NCBI RefSeq assembly: GCF_008298015.1
Contig: NZ_VTPX01000008.1
Span: forward strand, 1 to 64,000
Direction: 5' to 3'
DNA: 64,000 nt
Source: Salinicola corii
GTDB taxonomy: Bacteria; Pseudomonadota; Gammaproteobacteria; Pseudomonadales; Halomonadaceae
Shown one piece after another: positions 24,866 through 31,698 of this stretch. A program made the position numbers and the translations under genes. Positions within the stretch are counted from its first letter, which is position 1, and each line of letters opens with the position of its first letter. The notes beneath the pieces are model-generated. The model was not told the DNA's origin. It worked only from the letters and a program-made list of their open reading frames with translations, and made no database searches.

Positions 24866-25071
24866 CGCCGCCCCTCCTTTGCCGACTGACACTCGACACA
24901 CCGCAGCGCGTACGGCATGCGCTCCCGGCGCGCCGCCGGGATCGTCTCGCCGCAATCGACGCAGTGGTCATCCACCGGTACCGCGTGCCGGCGCGGCGTC
25001 TGGCGAGCGGCCAGGGTCTGCGCCATCCGCTCGTCGATCAGCTCCTGGGCGATATCCGCTTTGTCCGCCAT
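24862..25071 (-). CDS. DksA/TraR-type zinc-finger protein
   Basis: 69 residues. It has a CVDC pair, 18 residues, then a CVEC pair, matching the C4 zinc finger of the TraR/DksA family (PARRERMPYALRCVEC). The N-terminal helix (MADKADIAQELIDERM) is short, as in F-plasmid TraR. Family role: binding in the RNA polymerase secondary channel to change promoter choice. It overlaps the primase start and the CII-like stop, so it belongs to the early left operon. Confidence 0.88.
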   Translation of the reverse strand: MADKADIAQELIDERMAQTLAARQTPRRHAVPVDDHCVDCGETIPAARRERMPYALRCVECQSAKEGRR

Positions 25072-25571
25072 TACTCGCCCTCCTCGTACAGCTCGGCGGC
25101 TTTCTCCACGGCCAGCACCGCCCCCAACAATCGGCGAATGCGCAGGTCGAGCTTCTTCGCCTCGACGATATCGATAACCTGGTCATCCAGGCTGTCGCTC
25201 AGCGTCTCGACGACTTCGGCAACCTCTCGGTGTAGCTGCTTCAGCGAGCCCAGCATCCCCAACTCGGGCACGTGCTGTGTCGCCTCCTGCGGTCGCACCC
25301 AGATCGCCCCGCCCGCCATCTCGCCGAGGCTATCGAGGATGCGCGGATCACCGGTCGTCGACAGCACCGCTTCCAGGTCATCGATATTCGGCTTATGCGG
25401 CTCGTGGGTCGGGCTCAACTTGTGCTGCAGCGTGGTCGGATTGAGACCATGAACCGCGGCGACGGCCTTGATGCCGCCGGGATAGTCGCGGGCAGCATGG
25501 TAAAGGGATAGGTTCAACGAGAGGACTTCGGTAATCGCACGATCGCGCGACGTAGGCCACTGCTTGCCCAT
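25071..25571 (-). CDS. CII-like phage regulatory protein
   Basis: 166 residues. The N-terminal HTH-like region (AARDYPGGIKAVAAVHGLNP, then LQHKLSPTHEPHKPNIDDLE) and the C-terminal helix match the Phage_CP76/CII regulatory family found next to cro genes. Family role: activation of lysogeny promoters. AGGAGTAATGCC precedes the ATG at 25571. A 14-bp perfect inverted repeat lies directly upstream. Confidence 0.85.
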   Translation of the reverse strand: MGKQWPTSRDRAITEVLSLNLSLYHAARDYPGGIKAVAAVHGLNPTTLQHKLSPTHEPHKPNIDDLEAVLSTTGDPRILDSLGEMAGGAIWVRPQEATQHVPELGMLGSLKQLHREVAEVVETLSDSLDDQVIDIVEAKKLDLRIRRLLGAVLAVEKAAELYEEGE

Positions 25572-25595
25572 GGCATTACTCCTGAATCGTTGCCA

Positions 25596-25639
25596 TGCGC
25601 CACGGTCTCTAGGTGGTGTACTATTGAGACCGTGGCGCA
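25596..25639 (-). promoter_or_regulatory. Perfect 14-bp inverted repeat just upstream of the CII-like gene
   Basis: TGCGCCACGGTCTC (25596-25609) and its exact complement (25626-25639) flank 16 bases. In the cro-cII transcript it would fold into a strong hairpin about 20 nt before the cII ribosome site. There is no U-run, so a simple intrinsic terminator is unlikely. A Rho-type terminator, RNase III site or antitermination element is possible. Confidence 0.75.
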
Positions 25640-25724
25640 GACAGCTTTATTGGTTTGCTCTTCTGCGTCACACAAAGCCCAGCGACGGCTCGTTTCTGTG
25701 GTGGGAACACCGCCGCTGGCACCC

Positions 25725-25752
25725 GCCGAGCGGGATTGCAGTCCCGCTCGGC
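25725..25752 (-). terminator. Strong GC hairpin after cro (tR1-like position)
   Basis: An 11-bp perfect stem, GCCGAGCGGGA with TCCCGCTCGGC and a 6-nt loop, lies 5 bp past the cro stop. It lacks a T-tract on the minus strand, so its strength as a terminator is uncertain. Confidence 0.5.
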
Positions 25753-25757
25753 ACCTT

Positions 25758-25946
25758 TCAGGCGGAAGCCTTGGACGCCAACTTGCGCTGCGCCTTCAGT
25801 TTCCCGTCCGTCAAAACCTCGATTTGCCACTGACGTGAGCGCGGCACCACTTCAGGCCACATGCTGACGTACTGAGTGGTGATCTCTAGCGCCTCGGCTA
25901 CAGCCGTGATGCTGCCGAAGTGGTCGATGACATCGGATTTACGCAT
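25758..25946 (-). CDS. cro: Cro-like repressor
   Basis: 62 residues. It starts MRKSDVIDHFGSITAVAEALEI, the small HTH of P22/lambdoid Cro proteins (KSDVIDHFGS, then ALEITTQYVSMW as the recognition region), with a basic tail. Divergent from the cI-like gene, it is the first gene of the leftward early operon. Its promoter (TTGCGA, 18 bp, TATGAT at 26007-25978) overlaps operator copies. The ribosome site is weak and very close (CAGGA at 3-4 bases). Confidence 0.88.
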   Translation of the reverse strand: MRKSDVIDHFGSITAVAEALEITTQYVSMWPEVVPRSRQWQIEVLTDGKLKAQRKLASKASA

Positions 25947-25961
25947 TCCTGTTCAGCCCGT

Positions 25962-25975
25962 GTAAATGCTTTTAC
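25962..25975. promoter_or_regulatory. Operator O1, GTAAA-N4-TTTAC
   Basis: A perfect 5-bp-arm palindrome, GTAAATGCTTTTAC, just downstream of the cro promoter -10 and 16 bp before the cro start. The same pattern occurs exactly at 26843-26856 and with one change at 26011-26024. Confidence 0.8.
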
Positions 25976-25977
25976 GC

Positions 25978-26007
25978 ATCATAAGGCGAAATGCAATTAC
26001 TTCGCAA
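25978..26007 (-). promoter_or_regulatory. Predicted cro promoter (pR-like)
   Basis: On the minus strand TTGCGA (26007-26002), an 18-bp spacer and TATGAT (25983-25978). It lies between operators O1 and O2. Confidence 0.65.
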
Positions 26008-26010
26008 GGC

Positions 26011-26024
26011 GTAAGATTATTTAC
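26011..26024. promoter_or_regulatory. Operator O2 overlapping the cI promoter
   Basis: GTAAGATTATTTAC ends one base before the cI ATG. It contains TAAGAT (26012-26017), a plausible -10 for cI, which would place transcription start at or very near the ATG. Repressor bound here would block its own gene. Confidence 0.7.
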
Positions 26025-26753
26025 ATGAACGATCAGGCATCTAGAATCAAGCAGCGCCGCAGGGAACTGCAACTCACCCAGAAAGAGCTAGCCTCACGGA
26101 TCGGAGTGACCCGCGAGGCGATCTCCATATGGGAGAACAACCCGTCCGTGCAGCTCGGGTCGCAGAACCTCGAGAAACTGGCCAAGGCACTTTCGGTTGC
26201 GACTGGATGGATTCTTTACGGCAAACGTGAAAAGGTAACTCCCGGCAACAACGTGATACCTATGCACAACAAAGCCGGGGAATTCAACGTCATGGAGCCT
26301 TTACGCAACTACTCAGCCAGCAAAGCCCAGAACGCCAGCGACTATCGCATCCCCATTCTCGCGGTTACTGCGAGCGCAGGGCATGGCGCGATCGTGTTAT
26401 CAGAGGCGACGACCAGCTTCATGGAAGTTCCCCGTGAGATATTGCGGGCGATTGGGGTCGAACCGACCAAACATCTGCGCATCATCAATGTCCGGGGTGA
26501 CTCCATGCTCGGTACACTGAACGATGGGGACCTCGCCATCGTTGACCTAGCCGTCACCGAGATGCAGGACGACGGCGTCTATATCTTCCAGCTCGATGGC
26601 TATGTCCACATCAAACGCCTGCAGCACGTTCCCAGCAAGCGTATCCGGGTGATATCTGATAACCCTCTCTACGAAAGCTACGACATAGACGAAACACACG
26701 ATTTCCAGATCTGCGCACGCTTTCTGGGTCGCTGGGCGTTCGGCAAAATGTAG
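26025..26753 (+). CDS. CI-like repressor with LexA-type self-cleavage domain
   Basis: 242 residues from the ATG at 26025; a longer frame runs upstream through the operators and cro and is not credible. Residues 5-60 form an XRE-type HTH (LTQKELASRIGVTREAISIWE). Residues 105-240 are an S24 peptidase domain: cleavage site Ala-Gly in TASAGHGA (118-119), nucleophile Ser160 in VRGDSM, general-base Lys197 in HIKRL. Family role: maintains lysogeny and is inactivated through RecA after DNA damage. There is no good ribosome site; the transcript is probably leaderless, as for lambda cI from pRM. Confidence 0.94.
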   Translation: MNDQASRIKQRRRELQLTQKELASRIGVTREAISIWENNPSVQLGSQNLEKLAKALSVATGWILYGKREKVTPGNNVIPMHNKAGEFNVMEPLRNYSASKAQNASDYRIPILAVTASAGHGAIVLSEATTSFMEVPREILRAIGVEPTKHLRIINVRGDSMLGTLNDGDLAIVDLAVTEMQDDGVYIFQLDGYVHIKRLQHVPSKRIRVISDNPLYESYDIDETHDFQICARFLGRWAFGKM

Positions 26754-26777
26754 CAGGCGACCCTAACCCGCCCTCCG

Positions 26778-26801
26778 AACCGGCTCATGGCCGGTTTTTT
26801 T
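26778..26801 (+). terminator. Intrinsic terminator of the cI gene
   Basis: AACCGGC (26778-26784) and GCCGGTT (26790-26796) with a 5-nt loop are followed by a T-run to 26801, 25 bp after the cI stop. Confidence 0.88.
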
Positions 26802-26830
26802 GCCCCGCGAATGTAAATTCACTTTGCATA

Positions 26831-26859
26831 TTGACCGCGATGGTAAATGTGTTTACGTT
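26831..26859 (+). promoter_or_regulatory. Operator O3 in the promoter region of the rightward small-gene operon
   Basis: A perfect GTAAATGTGTTTAC (26843-26856) repeats the O1 pattern. It lies between a possible -35 (TTGACC, 26831-26836) and a weak -10 (TACGTT, 26854-26859, 17-bp spacer). The repressor therefore probably controls the operon that starts at 26913. Confidence 0.65.
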
Positions 26860-26912
26860 TGGCATTACGGCGTCTGCAAACGCCAGCTGAACCACCACCA
26901 CAGGACAGCAAG

Positions 26913-27089
26913 ATGCAAACCAATACCCGCAAGACCCCGGGCCGGGTGTATCTGCACCCGGCATCGGGCACCAGCCCCGAGAGCATCCAACGCATTCAGC
27001 GTGAAACCGGCATGCTCGTCGTCCTCGGCACCAACGCCGCACGCCTGATCCCGATGACCGCAGCACGCGGCCAGGCGGTGACGGCATGA
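26913..27089 (+). CDS. Small prophage protein, unknown
   Basis: 58 residues (MQTNTRKTPGRVYLHPASGT onward). The start is preceded by AGGA. An upstream Met at 26847 would place coding sequence over operator O3. The sequence SPESIQRIQRETGMLVVLGTN has a helix-then-strand look. I do not recognise the family. It is the first gene of the rightward operon and overlaps the next by 4 bp (ATGA). Confidence 0.65.
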   Translation: MQTNTRKTPGRVYLHPASGTSPESIQRIQRETGMLVVLGTNAARLIPMTAARGQAVTA

Positions 27090-27367
27090 TGAACCGCACC
27101 CAAGAACGCGCGCTGCGCAATGTCTGCCGCCAAGGCGGCACCCTGACCCTGCCGACGACCGATGGCCCTTTGACCATCGAGGTCACGCTCAGGCAACGCG
27201 CCAACCACCCCGACCGCGCGGATGCCATGCTCTCTACCAGTCCGACGACCTTCCTCAAGCTCAATGATTGGTCGCCTCGAGAGCTATACGCCGACCTGGC
27301 AGAGCGGATCGAGGACCAGTACCAGGTGCTGTCCGATGCCGACGATGCACCGGAGGCCCGATCATGA
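27086..27367 (+). CDS. Small prophage protein, unknown
   Basis: 93 residues. The N-terminal half looks beta-rich (GGTLTLPTTDGPLTIEVTLRQ); the C-terminal half is helical and acidic (ELYADLAERIEDQYQVLSDAD). No known motif. Both ends have 4-bp overlaps, which supports real translation in the operon. Confidence 0.65.
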   Translation: MMNRTQERALRNVCRQGGTLTLPTTDGPLTIEVTLRQRANHPDRADAMLSTSPTTFLKLNDWSPRELYADLAERIEDQYQVLSDADDAPEARS

Positions 27368-27693
27368 CCGTTCTCAGCTTCCCCGCTGCCGCGCCGGCGA
27401 TCACCAGCGGCATGCGTGCCCTGATGTACGGCGTTCAGGATCTTGCGCTGGACATCACCGCTCAGGGCCAGCACCACGTCCACACGCACTTCTGGGCCCA
27501 CACCTTCGAGCTTGATATTCGCGTGACCAGGGCGCCACACAAGATGGGCTGCCAATCGATCTGGGCGAAGACCATCTACCTCCCACGCAACCAGGATGGT
27601 CGCCCCGCGCTCTCCGAATGCGCGCTGGACGATCTCAGCGAGACCATCGCCTATCTGCAGAGCCTGCTGGCCAGGCCGGAGGCTTGCTCATGA
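27364..27693 (+). CDS. Small prophage protein, unknown
   Basis: 109 residues from the ATG overlapping the previous stop. It contains several His residues (QGQHHVHTHFWAHTFELDI) and a C-terminal helix (LDDLSETIAYLQSLLARPE). The His cluster could bind metal, but nothing in the sequence proves it. No family recognised. Confidence 0.65.
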   Translation: MTVLSFPAAAPAITSGMRALMYGVQDLALDITAQGQHHVHTHFWAHTFELDIRVTRAPHKMGCQSIWAKTIYLPRNQDGRPALSECALDDLSETIAYLQSLLARPEACS

Positions 27694-27956
27694 ACCGCAC
27701 TCTCCTTGAGCGATGCGAGCAGCAAGCTTCCCTCGCAATAACAACGATGCATCATCTGGTTGTCGCCGAGCTACCGGTCGGAAAAGTCGTTGATTACAAC
27801 GTCGGCGGTCGATGGATAGGACCCTGCCGCGTAACTGCTCATCGGGATCAGAGGGCGAGCTACGGCCCGAAAATCGTCGTCCTAAATCTGAAGACTGGCA
27901 AAGAACGAGCCATCGACTGTTACGAGTTTGTTCGCCCATCGGAGGCTCGCTCATGA
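27690..27956 (+). CDS. Small prophage protein, unknown
   Basis: 88 residues. The C-terminal 50 residues (DYNVGGRWIGPCRVTAHRDQ, then VVLNLKTGKERAIDCYEFV) look like a small beta-barrel. GC content is lower than in the neighbouring genes, which may mean a different origin. It overlaps both neighbours by 4 bp. Confidence 0.62.
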   Translation: MNRTLLERCEQQASLAITTMHHLVVAELPVGKVVDYNVGGRWIGPCRVTAHRDQRASYGPKIVVLNLKTGKERAIDCYEFVRPSEARS

Positions 27957-28255
27957 ACGCGCCCGCCCATGACCTGCTCACCCGTACCGGCCAGCCGCGC
28001 TGCCTGATCGTCGGGCTGATGCCGGCACACACCAACGCGGCCAGCCTCACCGGCAACCTGCTCGAACGCACCCACTACCCGCTCTCCATCGAGCGGGTCG
28101 GCGAGGTCGTCGCCCAAGGCCACATCGAGGACACCGGCGCCGGCATCTCGCTCACGCTCACCAACGCCCAGGGCGTCCGAGTGCTCAACCTGCACAACGG
28201 CACACCGGCGGATGCCACCTGGGCGCTGGCCAAGCTGCTGGAACGCCTGACCTGA
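27953..28255 (+). CDS. Small prophage protein, unknown
   Basis: 100 residues. It has a hydrophobic N-terminal strand (CLIVGLMPAHTNAASLTGNLL) and a C-terminal helix (ATWALAKLLERLT). No recognised domain. The start overlaps the preceding stop. Thirteen bases separate it from the KilAC gene, with ACGGAGG as that gene's ribosome site. Confidence 0.62.
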   Translation: MNAPAHDLLTRTGQPRCLIVGLMPAHTNAASLTGNLLERTHYPLSIERVGEVVAQGHIEDTGAGISLTLTNAQGVRVLNLHNGTPADATWALAKLLERLT

Positions 28256-28267
28256 CGGAGGCCACCG

Positions 28268-28546
28268 ATGCGATACGACCTGCAAACCGCCGCCACCCTG
28301 CTCGGTACGGGCCGCACCACGCTCTGCCGGCAGCTGCGAGAACGCCACATCTTCGACCGCTACAACCTGCCGATGCCGGTACACATCCGCGCCGGCCGAT
28401 TCGCGGTCGAGTCGAAGTCCGTCGTCACGCCCGGCCTGGGCCGCGAAATGCCTTACGGCAAGACGCTGGTGACCGAGCGTGGCCTGCTCTGGCTTGCCGG
28501 CGAGCTGGGCGTGCGCATCCACCGCGAGGCCGCCAACGATGCCTGA
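28268..28546 (+). CDS. KilAC-domain protein (antirepressor C-terminal type)
   Basis: 92 residues. The pattern LQTAATLLGTGRTTLCRQLRE, then VESKSVVTPGLGREMPYGKT and LVTERGLLWLAGEL, matches the KilAC domain found at the C-terminus of phage antirepressors. Here the domain stands alone, without an N-terminal Bro/Ant part. Family role: DNA binding in antirepression or replication control. It overlaps the next gene by 8 bp. Confidence 0.85.
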   Translation: MRYDLQTAATLLGTGRTTLCRQLRERHIFDRYNLPMPVHIRAGRFAVESKSVVTPGLGREMPYGKTLVTERGLLWLAGELGVRIHREAANDA

Positions 28547-28916
28547 GATCACCCCGCCCGAATGGCAGAGCGAAGACGCGCCCGGCGACAGCAGCACCGT
28601 CGCCCTGCTGTTCGAGCAGTTCGGCGACGTGCTGATCCCGCTGGACGCCGTGCGCGGCCGCTACTTCCGCAACCTCAACGAGGCCAACTTCCGCGCCGCG
28701 ATCCGCGAAGGGCGTATCGACCTGCCCGTGATCACACTGGACCGCAGCCAGAAGGCCCAAGGGTTCATCTGCATCTACCACCTGGCGGTGCTGATCGAGC
28801 GCCAGGCCCATGACAGCGTTCGGCAGCTTAGCCCGCGCAAGTGGCACCACTACCACCGCGCCCTGCCGACCACCGAGCACACCCTGATCGCCGAGGCGAC
28901 GGGTAGCACCGGCTGA
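28539..28916 (+). CDS. PrtN-family transcription activator
   Basis: 125 residues. The segment ALLFEQFGDVLIPLDAVRGR, then NLNEANFRAAIREGRIDLPV and FICIYHLAVLIE, matches PrtN, which in Pseudomonas activates pyocin genes after DNA damage by binding P-boxes. In this prophage it may activate lytic or early genes. No P-box-like array is obvious by eye. The start (28539) overlaps the KilAC gene. Confidence 0.85.
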   Translation: MPEITPPEWQSEDAPGDSSTVALLFEQFGDVLIPLDAVRGRYFRNLNEANFRAAIREGRIDLPVITLDRSQKAQGFICIYHLAVLIERQAHDSVRQLSPRKWHHYHRALPTTEHTLIAEATGSTG

Positions 28917-28956
28917 GGCAACGCCCAGCCTCCACCACACCACGAGGAAACCAATC

Positions 28957-29331
28957 ATGAGCCAGAACCAACCGACCACCACCGGTACCGGCACCAACTT
29001 CGCCGAGCTGCTCGGCGATCTCGATGCCGGCGTCTTCCACGAGAAGATCGCCCACGCGTTGTCCGCGGTTGCCCTCGGCGTCATCCAGAACGGCAAGGCC
29101 GGCAAGGTCACCATCACGCTGGACGTCAAGCAGATCGCCACCAGCCGGCAGGTCGATGTCAGCCACAAGCTCAGCTATGTCGAGCCCACCGCCAAGGGCA
29201 AGCGCTCGGAGGAGAACACCACCTCCACCCCGCTCTACGTCGGCAAGGGCGGCAAGCTGACGCTGTTCCCGGAGAACCAGGGCAAGTTCGAGTTCGATGG
29301 CGAAAAGGCTGGGCAGAACGCTAACGCCTGA
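28957..29331 (+). CDS. Conserved-looking prophage protein upstream of DUF2303 gene
   Basis: 124 residues. The core (AGVFHEKIAHALSAVALGVI, then GKVTITLDVKQIATSRQVDV and GKGGKLTLFPENQGKFEF) looks alpha/beta. In other phages a similar protein commonly precedes a DUF2303 gene. Its function is unknown; an association with phage DNA metabolism is a guess from context. The 5' leader carries CCACCACACCACGAG and AAACCAAT, a pattern shared with the leader of 30321. Confidence 0.72.
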   Translation: MSQNQPTTTGTGTNFAELLGDLDAGVFHEKIAHALSAVALGVIQNGKAGKVTITLDVKQIATSRQVDVSHKLSYVEPTAKGKRSEENTTSTPLYVGKGGKLTLFPENQGKFEFDGEKAGQNANA

Positions 29332-29426
29332 CCCAGCCGCAGCACCACAGGTAGTCGCGGAGCCCGACGCCGGGCGGGCCAAGCCCGGCACCACCACACC
29401 AAACCAAACCAATGAAGGAATGAACC

Positions 29427-30233
29427 ATGTTCGATGCCGACGCACTCGACAAGCTCCAGGACCTGACCCAAGCCGCCAATATTGGCCACCCCGGCACCCA
29501 CGTGCCGACGATGCTGGTGCCGCGTGGCTATGACCTGGTCTCGCTCGAAAAGTACATGGAGAACCCGGGCCGCTTCCGGGGCAACTTCGCCACCTCCTCC
29601 ATCGAAGACTACGCCGCCTACGTCAACGCCGAGGACAAGTCTCGCGTGTTCGTCGATATCGACAGCATGAGAGCCAAGGGCTTCTTCGACCTCGGCACCC
29701 ATCTCGATCCCGGCCATGCGGACCACACCGCCACGCTCGCGCTCGACAAGACGGCACCCTTTGCCGCCCTGCTCAACGCCGATGGCACCGCCTACGGCCA
29801 GAAAGACCTGGCCGCCTGGATCGAGGACTGGAACGGCAACATCGAAGGCGAGGACAGCACCGGCGACAGCATGAGCCCCAACCAGCTCGCCGCCGCCGTC
29901 CGCCGCATCGAGATCAAGGCCAGCAGCGAAAGTGCCCACGAGGACAACGACTGGAGCGCCAGCCGATCCGGCCTCGACCGCCTGGACGCCAACACCGGCG
30001 CCCGCACGCCGGCGATCATCCGCTTCAGCTGCATCCCGTACGAAGGGCTCAGCTTGCGGACCTTTGCGCTGCGCGTCTCCATCATCGCCGACGACCAGAA
30101 ACCGAAGCTCAAGCTGCGCCTGATCGGCTTGGAGGCGGTGAAAGAGGAGATCGCCCAAGAGTTCAAGCGCGTGCTGGCCAGCCACCTTGGCGCGAACGCA
30201 ACGCTACTGCTCGGCAACTTCAATAAGGGCTGA
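29427..30233 (+). CDS. DUF2303 family protein
   Basis: 268 residues. Typical DUF2303 features are LVSLEKYMENPGRFRGNF near residue 40, DYAAYVNAEDKSRVFVDID, AFAALLNADG-like spacing and a C-terminal KEEIAQEFKRVL helix. The family is widespread in siphophage early regions and has no assigned function. A 95-bp leader with a 7-bp GC hairpin (29369-29389) precedes it, and GAAGGAATGAACC lies before the ATG. Confidence 0.88.
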   Translation: MFDADALDKLQDLTQAANIGHPGTHVPTMLVPRGYDLVSLEKYMENPGRFRGNFATSSIEDYAAYVNAEDKSRVFVDIDSMRAKGFFDLGTHLDPGHADHTATLALDKTAPFAALLNADGTAYGQKDLAAWIEDWNGNIEGEDSTGDSMSPNQLAAAVRRIEIKASSESAHEDNDWSASRSGLDRLDANTGARTPAIIRFSCIPYEGLSLRTFALRVSIIADDQKPKLKLRLIGLEAVKEEIAQEFKRVLASHLGANATLLLGNFNKG

Positions 30234-30242
30234 GCCCCAGCG

Positions 30243-30296
30243 GTCAAGGAATCCTTGACGACTGACCACCCGCCGCCGACCACCACCGGCGGCGGG
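30243..30296 (+). promoter_or_regulatory. Palindrome plus GC hairpin between two early genes
   Basis: Two structures follow the DUF2303 stop: GTCAAGGAATCCTTGAC (30243-30259, 8-bp arms) and a perfect 10-bp stem CCCGCCGCCG / CGGCGGCGGG with an 8-nt loop (30269-30296). The second lies 24 bp before the next ATG and has no T-run, so it may act on RNA stability or translation rather than as a terminator. Confidence 0.6.
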
Positions 30297-30320
30297 CCTC
30301 CACTACACGAGAGCAAACCA

Positions 30321-30926
30321 ATGCGACTAATCGAGATCGTCTACAACCACGCACAGTTCGACGAGTTAGCACCCGAACGCATCTTCGCCCCGCTGGGCCT
30401 CGAGGTGCACACCGAGTGCCACGAGCCACCGCTCGACGAAGAAGACGAAGGCCTCGAAGCGTTCGACCACTACGCCCGCGATCCGCAGGGCTACATCGAT
30501 GCCTTGTCCTTTCAGCTACCCGCGGGTTTTGTGGAAGTCGCGCGCTACGAGAACGAGGACAACATCGTCCTGCTCGCGCTCAAGCCGCTGACGCCCCTGG
30601 CCGAGCTTCTGCTGGCACAGGAAGAGACCGGCGAAGCACTCGCCGCCGTGGCCCGTGAACGCCGCCGCCAGGTCGATGCCGAAGGCTGGACGGCAGAGCA
30701 TGATGATACACACGTCACAGGTGAGATCGCGAAAGCGGCGGCTTGCTATGCCCTACCCCAAGACATGCCGCGCCGCGATCGGCACGTGATGACCCTGTGG
30801 CCATGGGATGGCGCTTGGTGGAACCCGACCACCGACCTGCGCAACCTCGAAAAAGCCGGCGCCCTCACCCTCGCCGAAATGGAACGCATCGCCCGCGCCA
30901 AGCAGCGCGAAGGCGGTGCGGTATGA
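30321..30926 (+). CDS. Prophage early protein with conserved WPWDGAWW C-terminal domain
   Basis: 201 residues from the ATG at 30321. The N-terminal part is acidic (HEPPLDEEDEGLEAFDHYAR). The C-terminal 90 residues (ARERRRQVDAEGWTAEHDDT, then LWPWDGAWWNPTTDLRNLEK and AEMERIARA) match a small helical domain common in phage and prophage proteins of unknown function. GAGAGCAAACCA precedes the start. Confidence 0.78.
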   Translation: MRLIEIVYNHAQFDELAPERIFAPLGLEVHTECHEPPLDEEDEGLEAFDHYARDPQGYIDALSFQLPAGFVEVARYENEDNIVLLALKPLTPLAELLLAQEETGEALAAVARERRRQVDAEGWTAEHDDTHVTGEIAKAAACYALPQDMPRRDRHVMTLWPWDGAWWNPTTDLRNLEKAGALTLAEMERIARAKQREGGAV

Positions 30927-31183
30927 ATCAGCCAGCTCAGCACCCCATCAGCCAGTACCCGCAATTCGAAGTCATCGAGTTCAGCAAGCGCCGTCTACAG
31001 CGCGGCCTCGCACCGCTCAGCATGCGCGTGGTTCATGGCGAAGGTGACGAGGACGTGCTCTGGCTCTCGCCGGAAGAACTGCGCCAGTACATCCAGCAGT
31101 TCGGTCCCCTCGAGGCCCTGCTCGCCGGCCAGGAACTCTACCGCCGCCGGGGTGGCGCCAGCAGCCGGGGAGATCTGGAATGA
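30923..31183 (+). CDS. Small prophage protein, unknown
   Basis: 86 residues (MNQPAQHPISQYPQF onward). The middle has EFSKRRLQRGLAPLSMRV; the end is helical and basic (LEALLAGQELYRRRGGAS). No known domain. The ATG overlaps the preceding stop by 4 bp and its own stop overlaps the next ATG. Confidence 0.65.
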   Translation: MNQPAQHPISQYPQFEVIEFSKRRLQRGLAPLSMRVVHGEGDEDVLWLSPEELRQYIQQFGPLEALLAGQELYRRRGGASSRGDLE

Positions 31184-31338
31184 GCAGCAAGCACACCCTG
31201 ATCGCCGCCATCGCCGGCGCGTTCGGTACCGGCCTCGGTTGGAAGAACCGCAAAGCCGCCGCCGCGGATCGCCGGGCCCGCCAGAAGGCCAAGCGTGCCG
31301 AGCAAGCCCGCCGGCAACGGGAGGGCATGGAGCGATGA
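31180..31338 (+). CDS. Very small basic protein, unknown
   Basis: 52 residues from an ATG overlapping the previous stop. It has a short hydrophobic N-terminus (TLIAAIAGAFGTGLGW) followed by a strongly basic helix rich in Arg, Lys, Ala and Gln. It could be a membrane-associated or nucleic-acid-binding peptide. A 28-codon frame (31335-31421) starts at its stop and may also be translated. Confidence 0.55.
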   Translation: MSSKHTLIAAIAGAFGTGLGWKNRKAAAADRRARQKAKRAEQARRQREGMER

Positions 31339-31407
31339 GTGCTGGCATTACCGGGTGCAGGATGCCATGCCAGGCATCGGCGAACGTGATAGACACGGAG
31401 GGCCCCG

Positions 31408-31698
31408 ATGCTCGCGCTTGATCATCTCACCGTCGAGAAGTTCGCTGAACACAGCGGCTACTCTCCCGGCGCGATTCGCTCGAAGATCAAAACCGGCGTA
31501 TGGCGCGAAGGGCACGAGTATAAGAAGGCGCCAGACGGGCGCATCCTCGTTTCAATTCAGGGATACGAACAGTGGGTAAACCGACCGACTTCGACGGCGT
31601 CCGGGCCGCTTCGGCCAGCACAATCGAGATCGACTTCTACTACCAGGGAGCGCGCTGCCGCGAACGAATCAAGCTGCAGCCCACCCCCGCTAATCTGA
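31408..31698 (+). CDS. Excisionase-like DNA-binding protein
   Basis: 96 residues, with GGAGG six bases before the ATG. Residues 3-57 (LTVEKFAEHSGYSPGAIRSK, then GREGHEYKKAPDG-like spacing and SIQGYEQWV) match the winged-helix fold of phage excisionases. The remaining 39 residues are Ser/Thr/Arg-rich and encoded inside the integrase gene in another frame; they do not look like a folded domain. Family role: directs the integrase towards excision. The 127-bp overlap suggests coupled expression of excisionase and integrase. Confidence 0.8.
   Translation: MLALDHLTVEKFAEHSGYSPGAIRSKIKTGVWREGHEYKKAPDGRILVSIQGYEQWVNRPTSTASGPLRPAQSRSTSTTRERAAANESSCSPPPLI

Noticed and set aside
26785-27555. A long minus-strand open frame (256 codons) opposite the small early genes
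   Set aside because: It covers operator O3 and four plus-strand genes joined by ATGA overlaps, has no ribosome site and no family features. High GC makes long antisense frames common here.
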